From Bacillus sp. SKDU12 (GTDB lineage: Bacteria; Bacillota; Bacilli; Bacillales; Bacillaceae), in assembly GCF_010093085.1 (NCBI RefSeq), contig NZ_MSRC01000014.1, forward strand, positions 1-41,346: a stretch of DNA of 41,346 nucleotides. Reading direction: 5' to 3'. The translations under genes were made by a program, and so were the position numbers. The notes under the pieces were generated by a model that ran no database searches, was not told the origin of the DNA, and was given only the letters and a program-made list of their open reading frames with translations. Shown piece after piece: positions 29,301 through 37,336 of the stretch. Numbering within the stretch: the stretch's first letter is position 1; each line of letters starts with the position of its first letter.

Positions 29301-30043
29301 GGAACGGCGTGATGAAGTTTTTCAAAGGAATCAACCTGAAAACCATTGGCCGCAATATTATCCAAGGCCTGATAAATGGTATCAGTGGCATGGCGGGGGC
29401 ATTAGCTAGAAAAATTAAATCAATGGCAAATGCGATCCCTAATGGCATGAAAAAACTTCTAGGAATTCACTCGCCATCAAGAGTTATGCGCGATAAGGTC
29501 GGTTATCACGTCGGCACCGGTATGGCAGCTGGTATTGATAAATCGCAGGCCAAAGTGAAATCGGCTGCAGCCAGTACGGCTAAGATTGCACAGAGAGCGG
29601 CTGCGGTAGAAGTGAACAATAAAGTAAGCAGTACAATGATTAGTTTTGAAGCCCAAAACACTGCTGTAGATACTTACAGCAAGATGCTTCAGACGATAGA
29701 AAAGAAGACAACTCTTCAAAGCTTCGATATAGGCAATACGGTTTCTACTAATATTGCAGCGGGGATTCAGTATGGGGTCAATGCAGTTCAGAATGCAATA
29801 AGTACAATCAGCGATACCATGTATATCGAGCAGAAAGATATGAATCTTGCTTACGATACATCCATATCTAGAAGCGATTTGGGCATTGTCAGAAAAGAGT
29901 TGAGTGCAGATGTCAAAAACCTTGAACTGCCCGAAAGAACTATCGTTATTGAAATGGACAGCAAGAAAGTCGGGCAGGGCGTAGAGAAGCCTGTGACAGA
30001 CGCGCAAAGGAGATCAAATGCAAGGAGGGTGAGAATTAATTGA
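26396..30043 (+). CDS. Tail tape measure protein
   Basis: The 1215-aa protein sets tail length and is probably ejected with DNA. An N-terminal coiled region (EAQTQRFNRSMDRVNDMMRR) and a hydrophobic Gly/Ala segment (about residues 153-215) are followed by three tandem repeat families: FIDY-type units near 335, 402 and 462, and two sets of 44-aa repeats (from 28190 and about 28979). The LAGIHSPSRVM-like motif (LGIHSPSRVMRD near 1020) is a tape-measure signature. AAAGGGGTGAGG fixes ATG 26396. At 0.15 nm per residue a tail near 180 nm is predicted. Confidence 0.95.
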   Translation: MIERLTAVIEAQTQRFNRSMDRVNDMMRRMADTHTVEVEAEIASFQARVRQAEQQIDNFIHRHERTRVDLDADSDDVQRAVSAARAELASLPNRVTTNINGNTSDLTRAVATAQTETRSLPNRVWIFIEARTDRFENSMNRLAKITNSVSTVIGHSLAGAFTSALPAISPVLASITGAIGALGPMLGVAAGGVMGLTSAFATAGTGAVAFGALAVTSIGDVFKASEDLSKLQEKLDNATNAKERAKIMEQINNLQKSLGKEEKKALDTLEDFKSNWHDIAQSVQKPILKTFTSSLTTFKGVLNSLRPMFKSVANGGVTLAKSMNAAFKDTDMRRFIDYMNKNAGQAFVTFGKIAGNVLRTVMNLIVAFGPLGNDMSASLEKATASWVKWSANLGSSKKFQTFIEYVKTNGPKLLQIITNFSGGLTKLFTGFAPMSQDMMTSLVNMTKRFNEWAGSVTKTKEFQSFIDYIKTNGPTVWSTIGEIAKTIINLLVGMAPLGQSILQTVNGFLKFTNAAMQANPAIGQFIAVGISLLGALRAIVPAIAAVSAVTNGFKDFKDAAQYLRGFKDTAAGIKLAGLITQLKGATAAIGRFIAKYTVMAAQATANAVKMAASWTAMKISALVSSLKSGIVQMGLWIKNMTVMAAQSTAQATRTATAWTIMKISSFVTSLRAGIVQMGLWIKQMVVMAAQSVAQAARMAAAWTAAQISSFSSMLAAGIKQMIAFGARLVVLAAQAAANAARMAASWVIAMGPIGWITAAVVALVVLIIANWDKIKAYTIKVWGVVSKWLSSAWTGIKNAASKVWSALVTLIKANFELQKKIVMTVWNAVKSFASKVWNGIKNTVTNIWNGLKNAASTAFLYMKNQIANRILATREKILSVWNAIKSKVSAIWNALKSAASNAFLYMKNQIANRILATREKILSTWNAIKSKVQSIWNGIKSAASNAFLYMKNQIANRIIATREKIVSIWNGVMKFFKGINLKTIGRNIIQGLINGISGMAGALARKIKSMANAIPNGMKKLLGIHSPSRVMRDKVGYHVGTGMAAGIDKSQAKVKSAAASTAKIAQRAAAVEVNNKVSSTMISFEAQNTAVDTYSKMLQTIEKKTTLQSFDIGNTVSTNIAAGIQYGVNAVQNAISTISDTMYIEQKDMNLAYDTSISRSDLGIVRKELSADVKNLELPERTIVIEMDSKKVGQGVEKPVTDAQRRSNARRVRIN
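28190..28630 (+). repeat. 44-residue repeats, set 1, in the tape measure gene
   Basis: Unit starts with the MAAQ-type motif at 28190, 28322, 28454 and 28586, exactly 132 bp apart. Each unit reads MAAQ..A.A..M.A.WT and IVQMGLWIK. The last is partial. An amphipathic Trp-rich helical array. Confidence 0.85.
28956..29320 (+). repeat. 44-residue repeats, set 2, in the tape measure gene
   Basis: FLYMKNQIANRI-LATREKI units have their Met codon at 28979, 29111 and 29243, again exactly 132 bp apart, each followed by an IWN-IKS helix. DNA identity between copies is high but not complete, so duplication is not very recent. Confidence 0.85.
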
Positions 30044-30804
30044 TCAACTATCAGGAGATTTTGCCCAACCAATGGAAAATCACATTCAATGGAATCGATA
30101 TTTCACCCTTCTTTTATGTGAAATCAACCACTGGGCGGGGAGTAATGAGCCGAGAGGTAAATACAGCCACGATCGGGAACCGTCCGGGCGGTTTCTATCG
30201 TGGCACTAGACTACCAATTAGAACGATAACGATAGATGTCCTTTTTGCTTTCAGCAGTGAAGAGGAATTGAAGAAGAAACAAGAGGAACTGACTTATATT
30301 CTGCATGCAGAGGAGCCGAAGCCACTCATTTTCCATGATGAGCCTGACAGAACCTATTATGCAATTTTTGAGAGTGTTTCTGAAGGCGAAGAAAAGGATG
30401 GCTTTCAACAGGCTACATTGACCTTTATCTGTCCTGATCCAAAAAAGTATGGAGCGGCTTCGGAATCAGAACTGAATGCCGGGGTGCAGGTTTTCACAAA
30501 CCCGGGGTATGCGGAGATTGAACCAAAAATCGTATGCGTTTTTAAAGAGGCGGCCTCTTCATATGAGGTGGCTCTTTTAAATGGTGATGAATCTGTTTCT
30601 AAGACAATAAAAGTCGTGTACAACTTCATTGCCGGCGATACCCTCATTATTGATTCAGCAAAGAGAAAAGTGACATGCAGCGGTAAATTGATCATGACTG
30701 CTCTGCAAATACAATCTGAGTGGTTCACGTTGCCACCAAAAGTACCAACAAAATTGAAGTTAAGCCACGCAAGCAGCATCAAATTCAATGAGGCTTATTT
30801 GTAA
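30040..30804 (+). CDS. Distal tail protein (Dit, SPP1 gp19.1-like)
   Basis: The 254-aa protein starts at TTG overlapping the tape-measure stop, with GGAGGGTG upstream. Its N-terminal half is the siphovirus Dit beta domain (GVMSREVNTATIGNRPGGFY, LPIRTITIDVLF, LTYILHAEEPKPLIFHDEPD). The C-terminal half (about 145-254) is a galectin-like or carbohydrate-binding-like beta-sandwich. It forms the hub between tube and tip. Confidence 0.92.
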   Translation: MINYQEILPNQWKITFNGIDISPFFYVKSTTGRGVMSREVNTATIGNRPGGFYRGTRLPIRTITIDVLFAFSSEEELKKKQEELTYILHAEEPKPLIFHDEPDRTYYAIFESVSEGEEKDGFQQATLTFICPDPKKYGAASESELNAGVQVFTNPGYAEIEPKIVCVFKEAASSYEVALLNGDESVSKTIKVVYNFIAGDTLIIDSAKRKVTCSGKLIMTALQIQSEWFTLPPKVPTKLKLSHASSIKFNEAYL

Positions 30805-30816
30805 GGAGGTCCGTTA

Positions 30817-33800
30817 ATGGCTGACATGTATATTCTTTCACCAGATGATCAAGTCCTGACAGTGCTGTCCAGCGACGGACAAGAAGCGTGCAGATTTTGG
30901 GATGCCAAATACAAAGAAGAGCTGAATAAAGGCTCTTCTTTTTCTTTTGTAGCAGATGCTTCCCATCCTGATGCGCGCTATTTGTTTGAAGAGAATCAGC
31001 TTGTTTTTAGGGATAAAGACGGTATTCTCCGATTGTTTGTAATTAAGGAACTTGATGATACAGACGAAAACTCAGAGGTTAATACACTCGTAACATGTGA
31101 AGCTGCCATGATGGAGTTGGCGGAAACGTTTGTGAAAGACTTCCGGCCAACTGACAAAACAGCACAATTTGTTTTAGACAACGTGCTTGCTCGTTCTCGT
31201 TGGGTGGCGGAGGTAAGCGCTGAACTTGGTAAGAACTCTACTACGTTTTATAAGAAAACAGCTTTAGAGTGTATTGCTGAAGTGATAAACATCTGGGGCG
31301 GCGAGCTTCAAGATTCTATCGAATTTGATGGAAACAAGATCACAAAGAGAATTATCAAGATATTGCCACGACGAGGAAAAGACAGCGGGAAACGCTTTGA
31401 GATAGATAAAGATACAGAGAATATTAAAAGAACAGTCATCAGCTACCCATTGACAGCTCTTTGGGGATATGGTGCCTCTATCGCCTCAACAGACGAAGAC
31501 GGAGAGGAAACGGGCGGTTATTCGCGGTTTATCGACTTCTCGGAAGTAGAGTGGGAGAAATCAAAAGGTGATCCTGTTGATAAACCACTGGGGCAGGAAT
31601 GGGTTGGCGATCCGGATTTATTAAAAAGGCTTGGACGCCTTAAAAATGGTGAATTGATCCACAGAGAAGGACAATATAACAATGAAGATATAACTGATCC
31701 AGCGGAGCTTTTAAAAGCCACATACAATCATCTCATTATGACAGCATCAAAAACTGAGGTGAATTATGAGCTGTCAGTACAATTGCTTCAGAATGTACCT
31801 GGTTATGAGCATGAACATGTTGAGCTGGGCGATACGACAATTGCCATAGACCGAAACTTTGCTATTCCGATAGAAACGTCGCAGCGCATCATATCAATGG
31901 AATATGACATCACAGATCCGGACAACACCTGTGTTGTAGAAATAGGGCAGTTTTTATCAGTGCTCCAAGATGATGATCGGGTTGATCAGATAGAAAATAT
32001 ACTCGACAAGAATCGTGGCACATGGGAAAGGAAACCGGAAGCTGGCGAAGTCACTGACGGCAGTTTCCCGGATAAAAAACCACCAGTACCTAAAAATGTT
32101 GAAGTAAAGTCAATGTTTCAAAATATCACCTTAACATGGGACTATGATCCATCGAGCTATATTGCTGCCTATGAAATTTATGCTTCTCAGATCAAGGGGT
32201 TCACACCTCTAACAGAAAATAGAATTTTTCGTGGGAAAACAAGCGGATATGAGCATTTTACAGGTGTGAATGAAGTTTGGTATTACCGCCTTCGAGCAAT
32301 CAATACAAGAGGCACAGCAAGCGATTTTACAGATGAGTTCTCGGCCACTACACGAAGAATTCTAACTGATGACATTATGTACGGCGGTATTATATCGGAT
32401 CGATTGGCAGACTTGGCAGTGACAGCAGATAAGCTCTCACGTGATTTTTCAGAGGCTAATATTCTGCCCGGTTCATTGTTTAGAGCAAGTGACATTAACG
32501 GTCTTAATAGTTCCGATATATCTGTTACGAAAAACGGTGAACACAATGAATTAAAAGTAACTAAAACGAGAACGGATAACTCCTTATTTGGAATAAGTAC
32601 ATCGCCCAGGAAAACACTTTCTTTGGTAAAGGGTCAGACTTATACTATCTCATTTGAGCTGAAACGCGGTGATATACCTGGCATAACTTATTTAAATTTG
32701 AGATCCACCAATAAAAATTCTGAGTATAATCAGATTAATACTTCAAGCATTTCTGATCTGACTAAAAATCCTGCGGATCAATTTGTGCGTGTCGATTTGT
32801 CATTTGAATCGCCATTATCAAGTGATACTATTCATTTGCTGCTAGGCGGGAATGTTAAAGACGTAACTGCCTCGGGGACTTTTTCTATACGGAAACTTCA
32901 AATCAGAAGGGGTACTGTGAAAAAAGAGTACACCTTCAGTCCATTCGATGTACTTTTGACAGATGGTTCCGTTACATCTGATTTTATTGCAAAGGCTGCT
33001 ATTGGGTCGGCTCACATACAAAACGCCGCCATCAATTCAGCAAAAATAGCAGATGCAGCAATTACATCGGCAAAAATAGCTGAGGCTGCCGTAGGTACAG
33101 CAGCAATTCAAAATGCAGCGATAACAAAGGCGCATTTAAAGACAGCAATTATTGATACCGCACATATTATTGATGGAGCTATCACCAATGCAAAGATTGG
33201 GAGTTTGTCAGCCGACAAAATTACGTCGGGGACAATCAAAGCTATTGATATTACAGGGTCTCTGATTAAGGGCGGGCGCTTTGAACCGTTGAACGAGTCA
33301 TCTGCCTATAAGTCTTATATTGAAGGCAATAAAATTTATCAGCGATTTGACTATAGATCAAGCTCAACTATTATATCTAAAAGATATGACGAAATGACTA
33401 TTACAAGCGGTCAAATTTCTATGGTAACAGGTAGTAGAGAAACGGGAACAGACGTACCTTTGCGGTATTTGAAATTGTCGGACGCCTCGGTAAATATGTC
33501 AGGTAATACCACGCAAAAAGATTACTCTGAAATACAAATGTATTGTAACGATTGGGACGCATTGAAGGGATCGGAATCTTCCGCATGGTTACGTATGAAA
33601 AGAGGCGGAGCAACCACAATGTATATGGGGAGCTTTGTCCCTGAGGCTAGTTCAGACAAGGTTTTCACATTTAATACTAGGGGCTCTGACTATTTTCAAC
33701 ACGTGGATAACTCTCATCGTGTGTTTGCAGAGAAAAACATTATGTTGAGAGCGAAAACGGGAATAGATATTGAAGTTATAGGGGGTTCAGGTCCTATAAC

Positions 33801-34215
33801 TTTAAGACCGGGTGGAGAAAATGCAGTAAGGATGCGGGTGGGGAATAGTCCCGGAACACCACACGTACCTTTGTTGGGCATTCAAGTTGACCAGTCAATT
33901 GTAAAAACGCATGGAGCACTAAACACAAATGCTATAGTCCGGTTGATGGAAAAAGAAATAACGATGCCATCAAAAGGAGATGCCCATACAGGAGTTGGAG
34001 CTGATGTTTATTTGTTAGACATCTCTAGTATTGAGAATGTATTCTTGATACTTCCTACCGTATACGGCTCTTATGCTGATCATGTTCAAGCACATGTTAC
34101 TAGCCAGTCATCATCTTCAGCATTCCGGGTCTGGTTGAGAGGAACAGGAAGTTCAACAGCCATACTTGGTAAGACGTTTAAAGTCAGGTTTGCTGTTTTC
34201 ATAGAACCGAAGTAA
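30817..34215 (+). CDS. Tail-associated Tal/endopeptidase-type protein with FN3 and receptor-binding region
   Basis: The 1132-aa protein starts with a Prophage_tail (Tal, gp21-like) domain covering about residues 1-390 (RLFVIKELDDTDE, IETSQRIISMEYDITDPDN). An FN3 domain follows (about 421-513: VPKNVEVKSM, LTWDYDPSSYIAAYEIYAS), then a carbohydrate-binding-like beta-sandwich (about 547-706). A repetitive segment has alternating AAI/AKI motifs (about 727-801), then a C-terminal beta-rich head with a trimer-type tip. It probes cell-wall polymers and probably sets host range. No catalytic residues for peptidoglycan hydrolysis are evident. Confidence 0.88.
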   Translation: MADMYILSPDDQVLTVLSSDGQEACRFWDAKYKEELNKGSSFSFVADASHPDARYLFEENQLVFRDKDGILRLFVIKELDDTDENSEVNTLVTCEAAMMELAETFVKDFRPTDKTAQFVLDNVLARSRWVAEVSAELGKNSTTFYKKTALECIAEVINIWGGELQDSIEFDGNKITKRIIKILPRRGKDSGKRFEIDKDTENIKRTVISYPLTALWGYGASIASTDEDGEETGGYSRFIDFSEVEWEKSKGDPVDKPLGQEWVGDPDLLKRLGRLKNGELIHREGQYNNEDITDPAELLKATYNHLIMTASKTEVNYELSVQLLQNVPGYEHEHVELGDTTIAIDRNFAIPIETSQRIISMEYDITDPDNTCVVEIGQFLSVLQDDDRVDQIENILDKNRGTWERKPEAGEVTDGSFPDKKPPVPKNVEVKSMFQNITLTWDYDPSSYIAAYEIYASQIKGFTPLTENRIFRGKTSGYEHFTGVNEVWYYRLRAINTRGTASDFTDEFSATTRRILTDDIMYGGIISDRLADLAVTADKLSRDFSEANILPGSLFRASDINGLNSSDISVTKNGEHNELKVTKTRTDNSLFGISTSPRKTLSLVKGQTYTISFELKRGDIPGITYLNLRSTNKNSEYNQINTSSISDLTKNPADQFVRVDLSFESPLSSDTIHLLLGGNVKDVTASGTFSIRKLQIRRGTVKKEYTFSPFDVLLTDGSVTSDFIAKAAIGSAHIQNAAINSAKIADAAITSAKIAEAAVGTAAIQNAAITKAHLKTAIIDTAHIIDGAITNAKIGSLSADKITSGTIKAIDITGSLIKGGRFEPLNESSAYKSYIEGNKIYQRFDYRSSSTIISKRYDEMTITSGQISMVTGSRETGTDVPLRYLKLSDASVNMSGNTTQKDYSEIQMYCNDWDALKGSESSAWLRMKRGGATTMYMGSFVPEASSDKVFTFNTRGSDYFQHVDNSHRVFAEKNIMLRAKTGIDIEVIGGSGPITLRPGGENAVRMRVGNSPGTPHVPLLGIQVDQSIVKTHGALNTNAIVRLMEKEITMPSKGDAHTGVGADVYLLDISSIENVFLILPTVYGSYADHVQAHVTSQSSSSAFRVWLRGTGSSTAILGKTFKVRFAVFIEPK

Positions 34216-34229
34216 GAAGGGGAAACTAT

Positions 34230-34616
34230 ATGATTGAAATAATTTTTGCTAATCCAGGTTGGTTTTATACTGCGGAAATTAAAGAGAGCGAAACAGGTAT
34301 TGAAATTACGGCTGGAGAACTAAGGGATGCGGAGATCGAAGGGAAAACATATCCTGTTGATGCTGCGTATTTTGATTTAACGTCGGACGACACTTTCAGG
34401 GTCGAATATGTCCTATGGTTAGATTTAAATAGAGAAAAAGAGATTGCGTCCCTTTCTCTAAGTAAAGCTTACCTTGACGGGAAAAGTTATTGTACTTATG
34501 AAGGCAAAAACATCTTGATTTCTTTTCCTGTATCAGTGAGGGTATCACCAGATGGCACCAGAGAAGGCACAATATTTATGTGCAGAGAAGATGAGGAGAA
34601 GAAAAATGAAACTTGA
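34230..34616 (+). CDS. Unknown late protein (128 aa)
   Basis: The acidic, beta-rich protein has IFANPGWFYTAEIKESETGI, YFDLTSDDTFRVEYVLWLDL and ILISFPVSVRVSPDGTREG. It directly follows the receptor-binding gene, where accessory baseplate proteins and tail chaperones occur. No recognised domain. AGAAGGGG precedes ATG. Its end overlaps the next start. Confidence 0.65.
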   Translation: MIEIIFANPGWFYTAEIKESETGIEITAGELRDAEIEGKTYPVDAAYFDLTSDDTFRVEYVLWLDLNREKEIASLSLSKAYLDGKSYCTYEGKNILISFPVSVRVSPDGTREGTIFMCREDEEKKNET

Positions 34617-34740
34617 ACCAACAGTTGTAAATCCTAAACCAGATCCAAAGAGCGAAAAAACAGAAGTTGAACAGTTGAAAGAGCAGATTCTAGATCTTCA
34701 ACGTGTATGCAATGTCTTAATGGCGAATCAATCACAATAA
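34606..34740 (+). CDS. Short coiled-coil protein (44 aa)
   Basis: GAGGAG lies before ATG 34606. After a Pro/Lys-rich N-terminus (VVNPKPDPKSEKTEV) comes a short leucine-heptad helix (LKEQILDLQRVCNVLM). The small coiled coil may trimerise with the tail tip. A gene of this type often precedes XkdX. Confidence 0.6.
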   Translation: MKLEPTVVNPKPDPKSEKTEVEQLKEQILDLQRVCNVLMANQSQ

Positions 34741-34754
34741 TCGGAGGGAGCCCT

Positions 34755-34922
34755 ATGGAAAGTCGAAGCACACTCTATGGGTTTTTTGAGGATTGTTGGA
34801 GGAATGGCACTGTCTTAACTATCGAAATGAAACAAGCCGTGGAAAAAGGAAGAATAACTCAATCAGAATACGATCAAATCACTGCTATGGAACGCGGCGA
34901 CGCGTATCCAGATCAAGCATAA
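34755..34922 (+). CDS. XkdX-family protein
   Basis: The 55-aa protein has the family pattern FFEDCWRNG, a middle helix (MKQAVEKGRITQSEYDQIT) and a short tail. XkdX is a PBSX tail-module protein of unknown function, found in many Bacillus phages just before the lysis genes. GGAGGGAG precedes ATG. Confidence 0.85.
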   Translation: MESRSTLYGFFEDCWRNGTVLTIEMKQAVEKGRITQSEYDQITAMERGDAYPDQA

Positions 34923-34935
34923 AGGAGTGTTCAGA

Positions 34936-35163
34936 ATGGAAGAAATGACGAAAGAGCAACTTCAGGAGCAGTTGCAGATTGAAATCTATAAGTCTGCCTC
35001 ATTACAACAAGAATTGGATCAAAAGAATAAGGAGCTTGCCGAATATAAGGCCCTTTATACCTTTACAGCACAGAAAAGAGATGCATTGGTACAGCAGCTA
35101 AATAAAGGACATTTAGACCAAGACAATGTAAGTGAACCAGAAATCACACCTGTAAACGAGTAG
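34936..35163 (+). CDS. Coiled-coil late protein (75 aa)
   Basis: Residues 1-60 form a long amphipathic helix (TKEQLQEQLQIEIYKSASLQ, KNKELAEYKALYTF), followed by an acidic tail (VSEPEITPVNE). AAAGGAG precedes ATG 34936. Located between XkdX and XhlA. No family recognised. It could be a small fibre trimerisation segment. Confidence 0.6.
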   Translation: MEEMTKEQLQEQLQIEIYKSASLQQELDQKNKELAEYKALYTFTAQKRDALVQQLNKGHLDQDNVSEPEITPVNE

Positions 35164-35181
35164 GTGTTTTTATTTTGCCTC

Positions 35182-35207
35182 AAAGGAGGTGAAATCGAAT
35201 GAAATAG
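35182..35207 (+). other. Two-codon minigene with perfect Shine-Dalgarno
   Basis: AAAGGAGGT (35182-35190) is followed at ideal spacing by ATG-AAA-TAG (35199-35207). The resulting Met-Lys peptide is too short to function, but strong ribosome binding here is unusual. It lies 20 bp before the xhlA start, whose own ribosome site is AAAGGGGGGC. Either a decayed gene or a translation-modulating minigene. Confidence 0.5.
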
Positions 35208-35226
35208 ATAAAAGGGGGGCGTACTA

Positions 35227-35505
35227 ATGTCACAATTGACGGAGGTACCAGATATGAATGTGTTTCAGCAGGATTTAACAGTCATGAAAGGTGAGCATAA
35301 ATCGCTTGAGCAGCGAGTTTCCGCACTGGAAAGAGTATCTGACCGACAAGATCAGCAAATCATGACGCTGAACGAAAAGCTCAACAAAATTGAAGAGAAT
35401 ACAACTTGGATCAAGCGCACAATCACAGGCGCTATCATTACAGCGATTTCCACCGGAGTTATAGGGGGATTAATCGCTATTTTTTATAACGTGTTGCAAC
35501 ATTAA
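35227..35505 (+). CDS. xhlA: XhlA-like holin-associated membrane protein
   Basis: The 92-aa protein has a coiled N-terminal region (LEQRVSALERVSDRQDQQIM), NTTWIKRTITGAIITAIST (the family signature) and one C-terminal membrane segment (GVIGGLIAIFYNVL). XhlA works with a holin in PBSX lysis and enhances it. AAAGGGGGGC precedes ATG 35227, although an in-frame ATG at 35254 (MNVFQQD) also has a GGAGG upstream and could be the true or a second start. Confidence 0.9.
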   Translation: MSQLTEVPDMNVFQQDLTVMKGEHKSLEQRVSALERVSDRQDQQIMTLNEKLNKIEENTTWIKRTITGAIITAISTGVIGGLIAIFYNVLQH

Positions 35506-35520
35506 GGAGGAAAATAACAT

Positions 35521-35784
35521 ATGAAAAACTTTGACAAAGGCACAGTCGTTCGGACTGCGCTTCTTTTAATTGCGCTTATCAATCAAACAATGCTGATGTT
35601 CGGTAAATCACCCTTGGATATCACTGATGCACAGGTGAACCAACTGGCGGATGCGCTATACACTGCCGGCTCTCTGATCTTCACTATCGGTACGACACTT
35701 GCTGCATGGTTCAAAAACAACTACGTGACAGCAAAAGGACACAAGCAAAAAGCCGTCCTGAAAAATCACGATCTAACCAAATGA
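35521..35784 (+). CDS. Holin (SPP1 holin family)
   Basis: The 87-aa protein has two membrane segments ([19 protein letters not shown] and [16 protein letters not shown]) linked by an amphipathic stretch ([15 protein letters not shown]), the SPP1-holin pattern, and a basic C-terminus. It forms the inner-membrane lesion that releases the amidase. AAGGAGG precedes ATG. Confidence 0.9.
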   Translation: MKNFDKGTVVRTALLLIALINQTMLMFGKSPLDITDAQVNQLADALYTAGSLIFTIGTTLAAWFKNNYVTAKGHKQKAVLKNHDLTK

Positions 35785-35807
35785 GCTGCCAGCTGGCGGC
35801 TTTTTCT
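35784..35807 (+). terminator. Terminator between holin and amidase
   Basis: AGCTGCC (35784-35790), loop AGCT, GGCGGCT (35795-35801, one G-U pair), then TTTTCTATTT. It overlaps the holin stop. The amidase gene, 30 bp on, may depend on read-through. Confidence 0.8.
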
Positions 35808-35836
35808 ATTTCAAAAACAGAATAGGAGAGATTTTC

Positions 35837-36814
35837 ATGACAATCACATTGAAAAAGAATCTTGTATCAACATCAAAATATGGCTTGAAATGCCCTAATC
35901 ATATGGACGCTGAATACATCACCATTCATAACACTTACAATGATGCACCTGCTGCTAATGAGGTCAGCTATATGATCGGAAATACCAATTCAACGAGTTT
36001 TCACTTTGCAGTCGATGACAAAGAGGTAAGGCAGGGCATCCCAACAGATCGCAATGCTTGGCACACAGGAGACGGAACAAACGGCACTGGGAACCGTAAA
36101 TCTATCGGCGTTGAAATCTGCTACAGCAAGTCGGGAGGGGCTAAATACTACGCTGCTGAAAAGTTGGCAATCAAGTTTGTTGCTCAGCTGCTTAAAGAAC
36201 GCGGATGGGGTATTGATCGAGTGCGGAAGCACCAAGATTGGAGCGGAAAGTATTGCCCGCACCGTATTTTGTCAGAGGGAAGATGGGAACAAGTGAAGGC
36301 AGCTATTGCTGCAGAATTAGAAGGCCTTGGTGGTAAAAAAGTATCTTCTCCGGCGAAAACAATCGCAAAGACCAACGGGGCAACGTACACCGTCAAGAAA
36401 GGTGATGCTCTTTCTGTCATTGCACAGAAAACAGGCGTAAGTATGGCAACCCTTCAAAAATTGAACGGAATTAAGAACCCGAACTTGATCAAGGTCGGCC
36501 AAGTATTAAAGCTCACAGGCTCAAGTGTTTCAAGCGCTAAACCAAGCAGCAAAAAAACGTCATATGCGCTGCCATCTGGTGTCATTAGAGTAACAAGCCC
36601 TATGCGAAAAGGGGATGACGTAAGGCAGATTCAAAATGCTCTGGTTGCTCTTTATTTCTACCCGGATAAAGGGGCAAAGAATAACGGCATTGACGGCGTG
36701 TACGGCCCGAAAACAGCAAACGCGGTCAAACGGTTCCAGTCAGTAAATGGCCTGACTGCTGACGGTATTTATGGACCTAAGACTAAAGCGAAAATTGAAG
36801 TGAAATTAAAGTAA
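35837..36814 (+). CDS. Endolysin: N-acetylmuramoyl-L-alanine amidase with LysM and PG-binding domains
   Basis: The 325-aa lysin has an Amidase_2 domain (20-155) with zinc ligands H31 (ITIHNTY), H132 ([10 protein letters not shown]) and C140, and catalytic E93. A LysM domain follows (about 184-228: [20 protein letters not shown]) and a C-terminal PG_binding_1 domain (about 250-322: [16 protein letters not shown]). It cleaves the lactyl-L-Ala bond of peptidoglycan. The order matches XlyA/XlyB-type lysins. Overall length is close to XlyA. Confidence 0.94.
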   Translation: MTITLKKNLVSTSKYGLKCPNHMDAEYITIHNTYNDAPAANEVSYMIGNTNSTSFHFAVDDKEVRQGIPTDRNAWHTGDGTNGTGNRKSIGVEICYSKSGGAKYYAAEKLAIKFVAQLLKERGWGIDRVRKHQDWSGKYCPHRILSEGRWEQVKAAIAAELEGLGGKKVSSPAKTIAKTNGATYTVKKGDALSVIAQKTGVSMATLQKLNGIKNPNLIKVGQVLKLTGSSVSSAKPSSKKTSYALPSGVIRVTSPMRKGDDVRQIQNALVALYFYPDKGAKNNGIDGVYGPKTANAVKRFQSVNGLTADGIYGPKTKAKIEVKLK

Positions 36815-36845
36815 TAAAAGAGCCTCTCATATTATGAGGGGCTCT
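36815..36845 (-). terminator. Leftward terminator of the toxin-immunity unit
   Basis: AGAGCCTCTCAT (36819-36830) pairs with ATGAGGGGCTCT (36834-36845). On the minus strand it is followed by TTTTATT. It also lies just after the amidase stop and so may act in both directions, weaker to the right. Confidence 0.8.
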
Positions 36846-36863
36846 AAATTGTAATCCTTTGAC

Positions 36864-37322
36864 TTAATCGTCCCAGTCTTCATCATCGATCCAGTCGTCT
36901 TTCGCTTCTTCAAGCTCTTCTATTAAAAACTCTAGGAATGTGCTACCAACTTGTTTACCATATCCTTCTTGGTTATCCCAAAGGATGACAGGGCATTCTC
37001 CTTCTTTCATCTTGTTAGTGTCAAGACAATAAGAAAATTCATCAACATATTCGATCACTACAAGACCATCGGAAAGGTTATAATATTTTTTATATTCATC
37101 GGTCTGTTCGACAACTTCAGCACCGTGAGAGTCATATCCGAGTATCATTGTCCCGTATGCTCCCCCTGAACCATACTCAGTTAAAAACCATTTATAGCTG
37201 TCTGGAAGGGTTACATTAAGATCCTCTTCTATTTCTCTAATCTGATCTTCAGTGACTCCCCCGGTGAGAATTGAATTTTCTTTATTTTCATCGAAGAAAG
37301 TTTTTACTTTTGAATAATCCAT
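36864..37322 (-). CDS. yobK: SMI1/KNR4-family immunity protein (YobK type)
   Basis: The 152-aa acidic protein has the SMI1/KNR4 pattern: TEDQIREIEEDLNVTLPDSY, KWFLTEYGSGGAYGTMILGY, and the tail CLDTNKMKEGECPV and AKDDWIDDEDWDD, very like B. subtilis YobK as I recall it. It neutralises the cognate LXG nuclease encoded 14 bases upstream. AGGTG precedes the ATG. As the second gene of the pair it is produced with the toxin. Confidence 0.92.
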   Translation of the reverse strand: MDYSKVKTFFDENKENSILTGGVTEDQIREIEEDLNVTLPDSYKWFLTEYGSGGAYGTMILGYDSHGAEVVEQTDEYKKYYNLSDGLVVIEYVDEFSYCLDTNKMKEGECPVILWDNQEGYGKQVGSTFLEFLIEELEEAKDDWIDDEDWDD

Positions 37323-37336
37323 TAAAAATTCACCTC

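Noticed and set aside
28190..29320. Regular 132-bp repeats as a possible CRISPR or satellite
   Set aside because: They are in-frame 44-codon protein repeats inside the tape measure gene, without unique spacers.
29477..30007. Minus-strand 176-codon frame opposite the tape measure C-terminus
   Set aside because: Antisense to a certain gene, Cys/His-rich random composition, no ribosome site evaluated as good.
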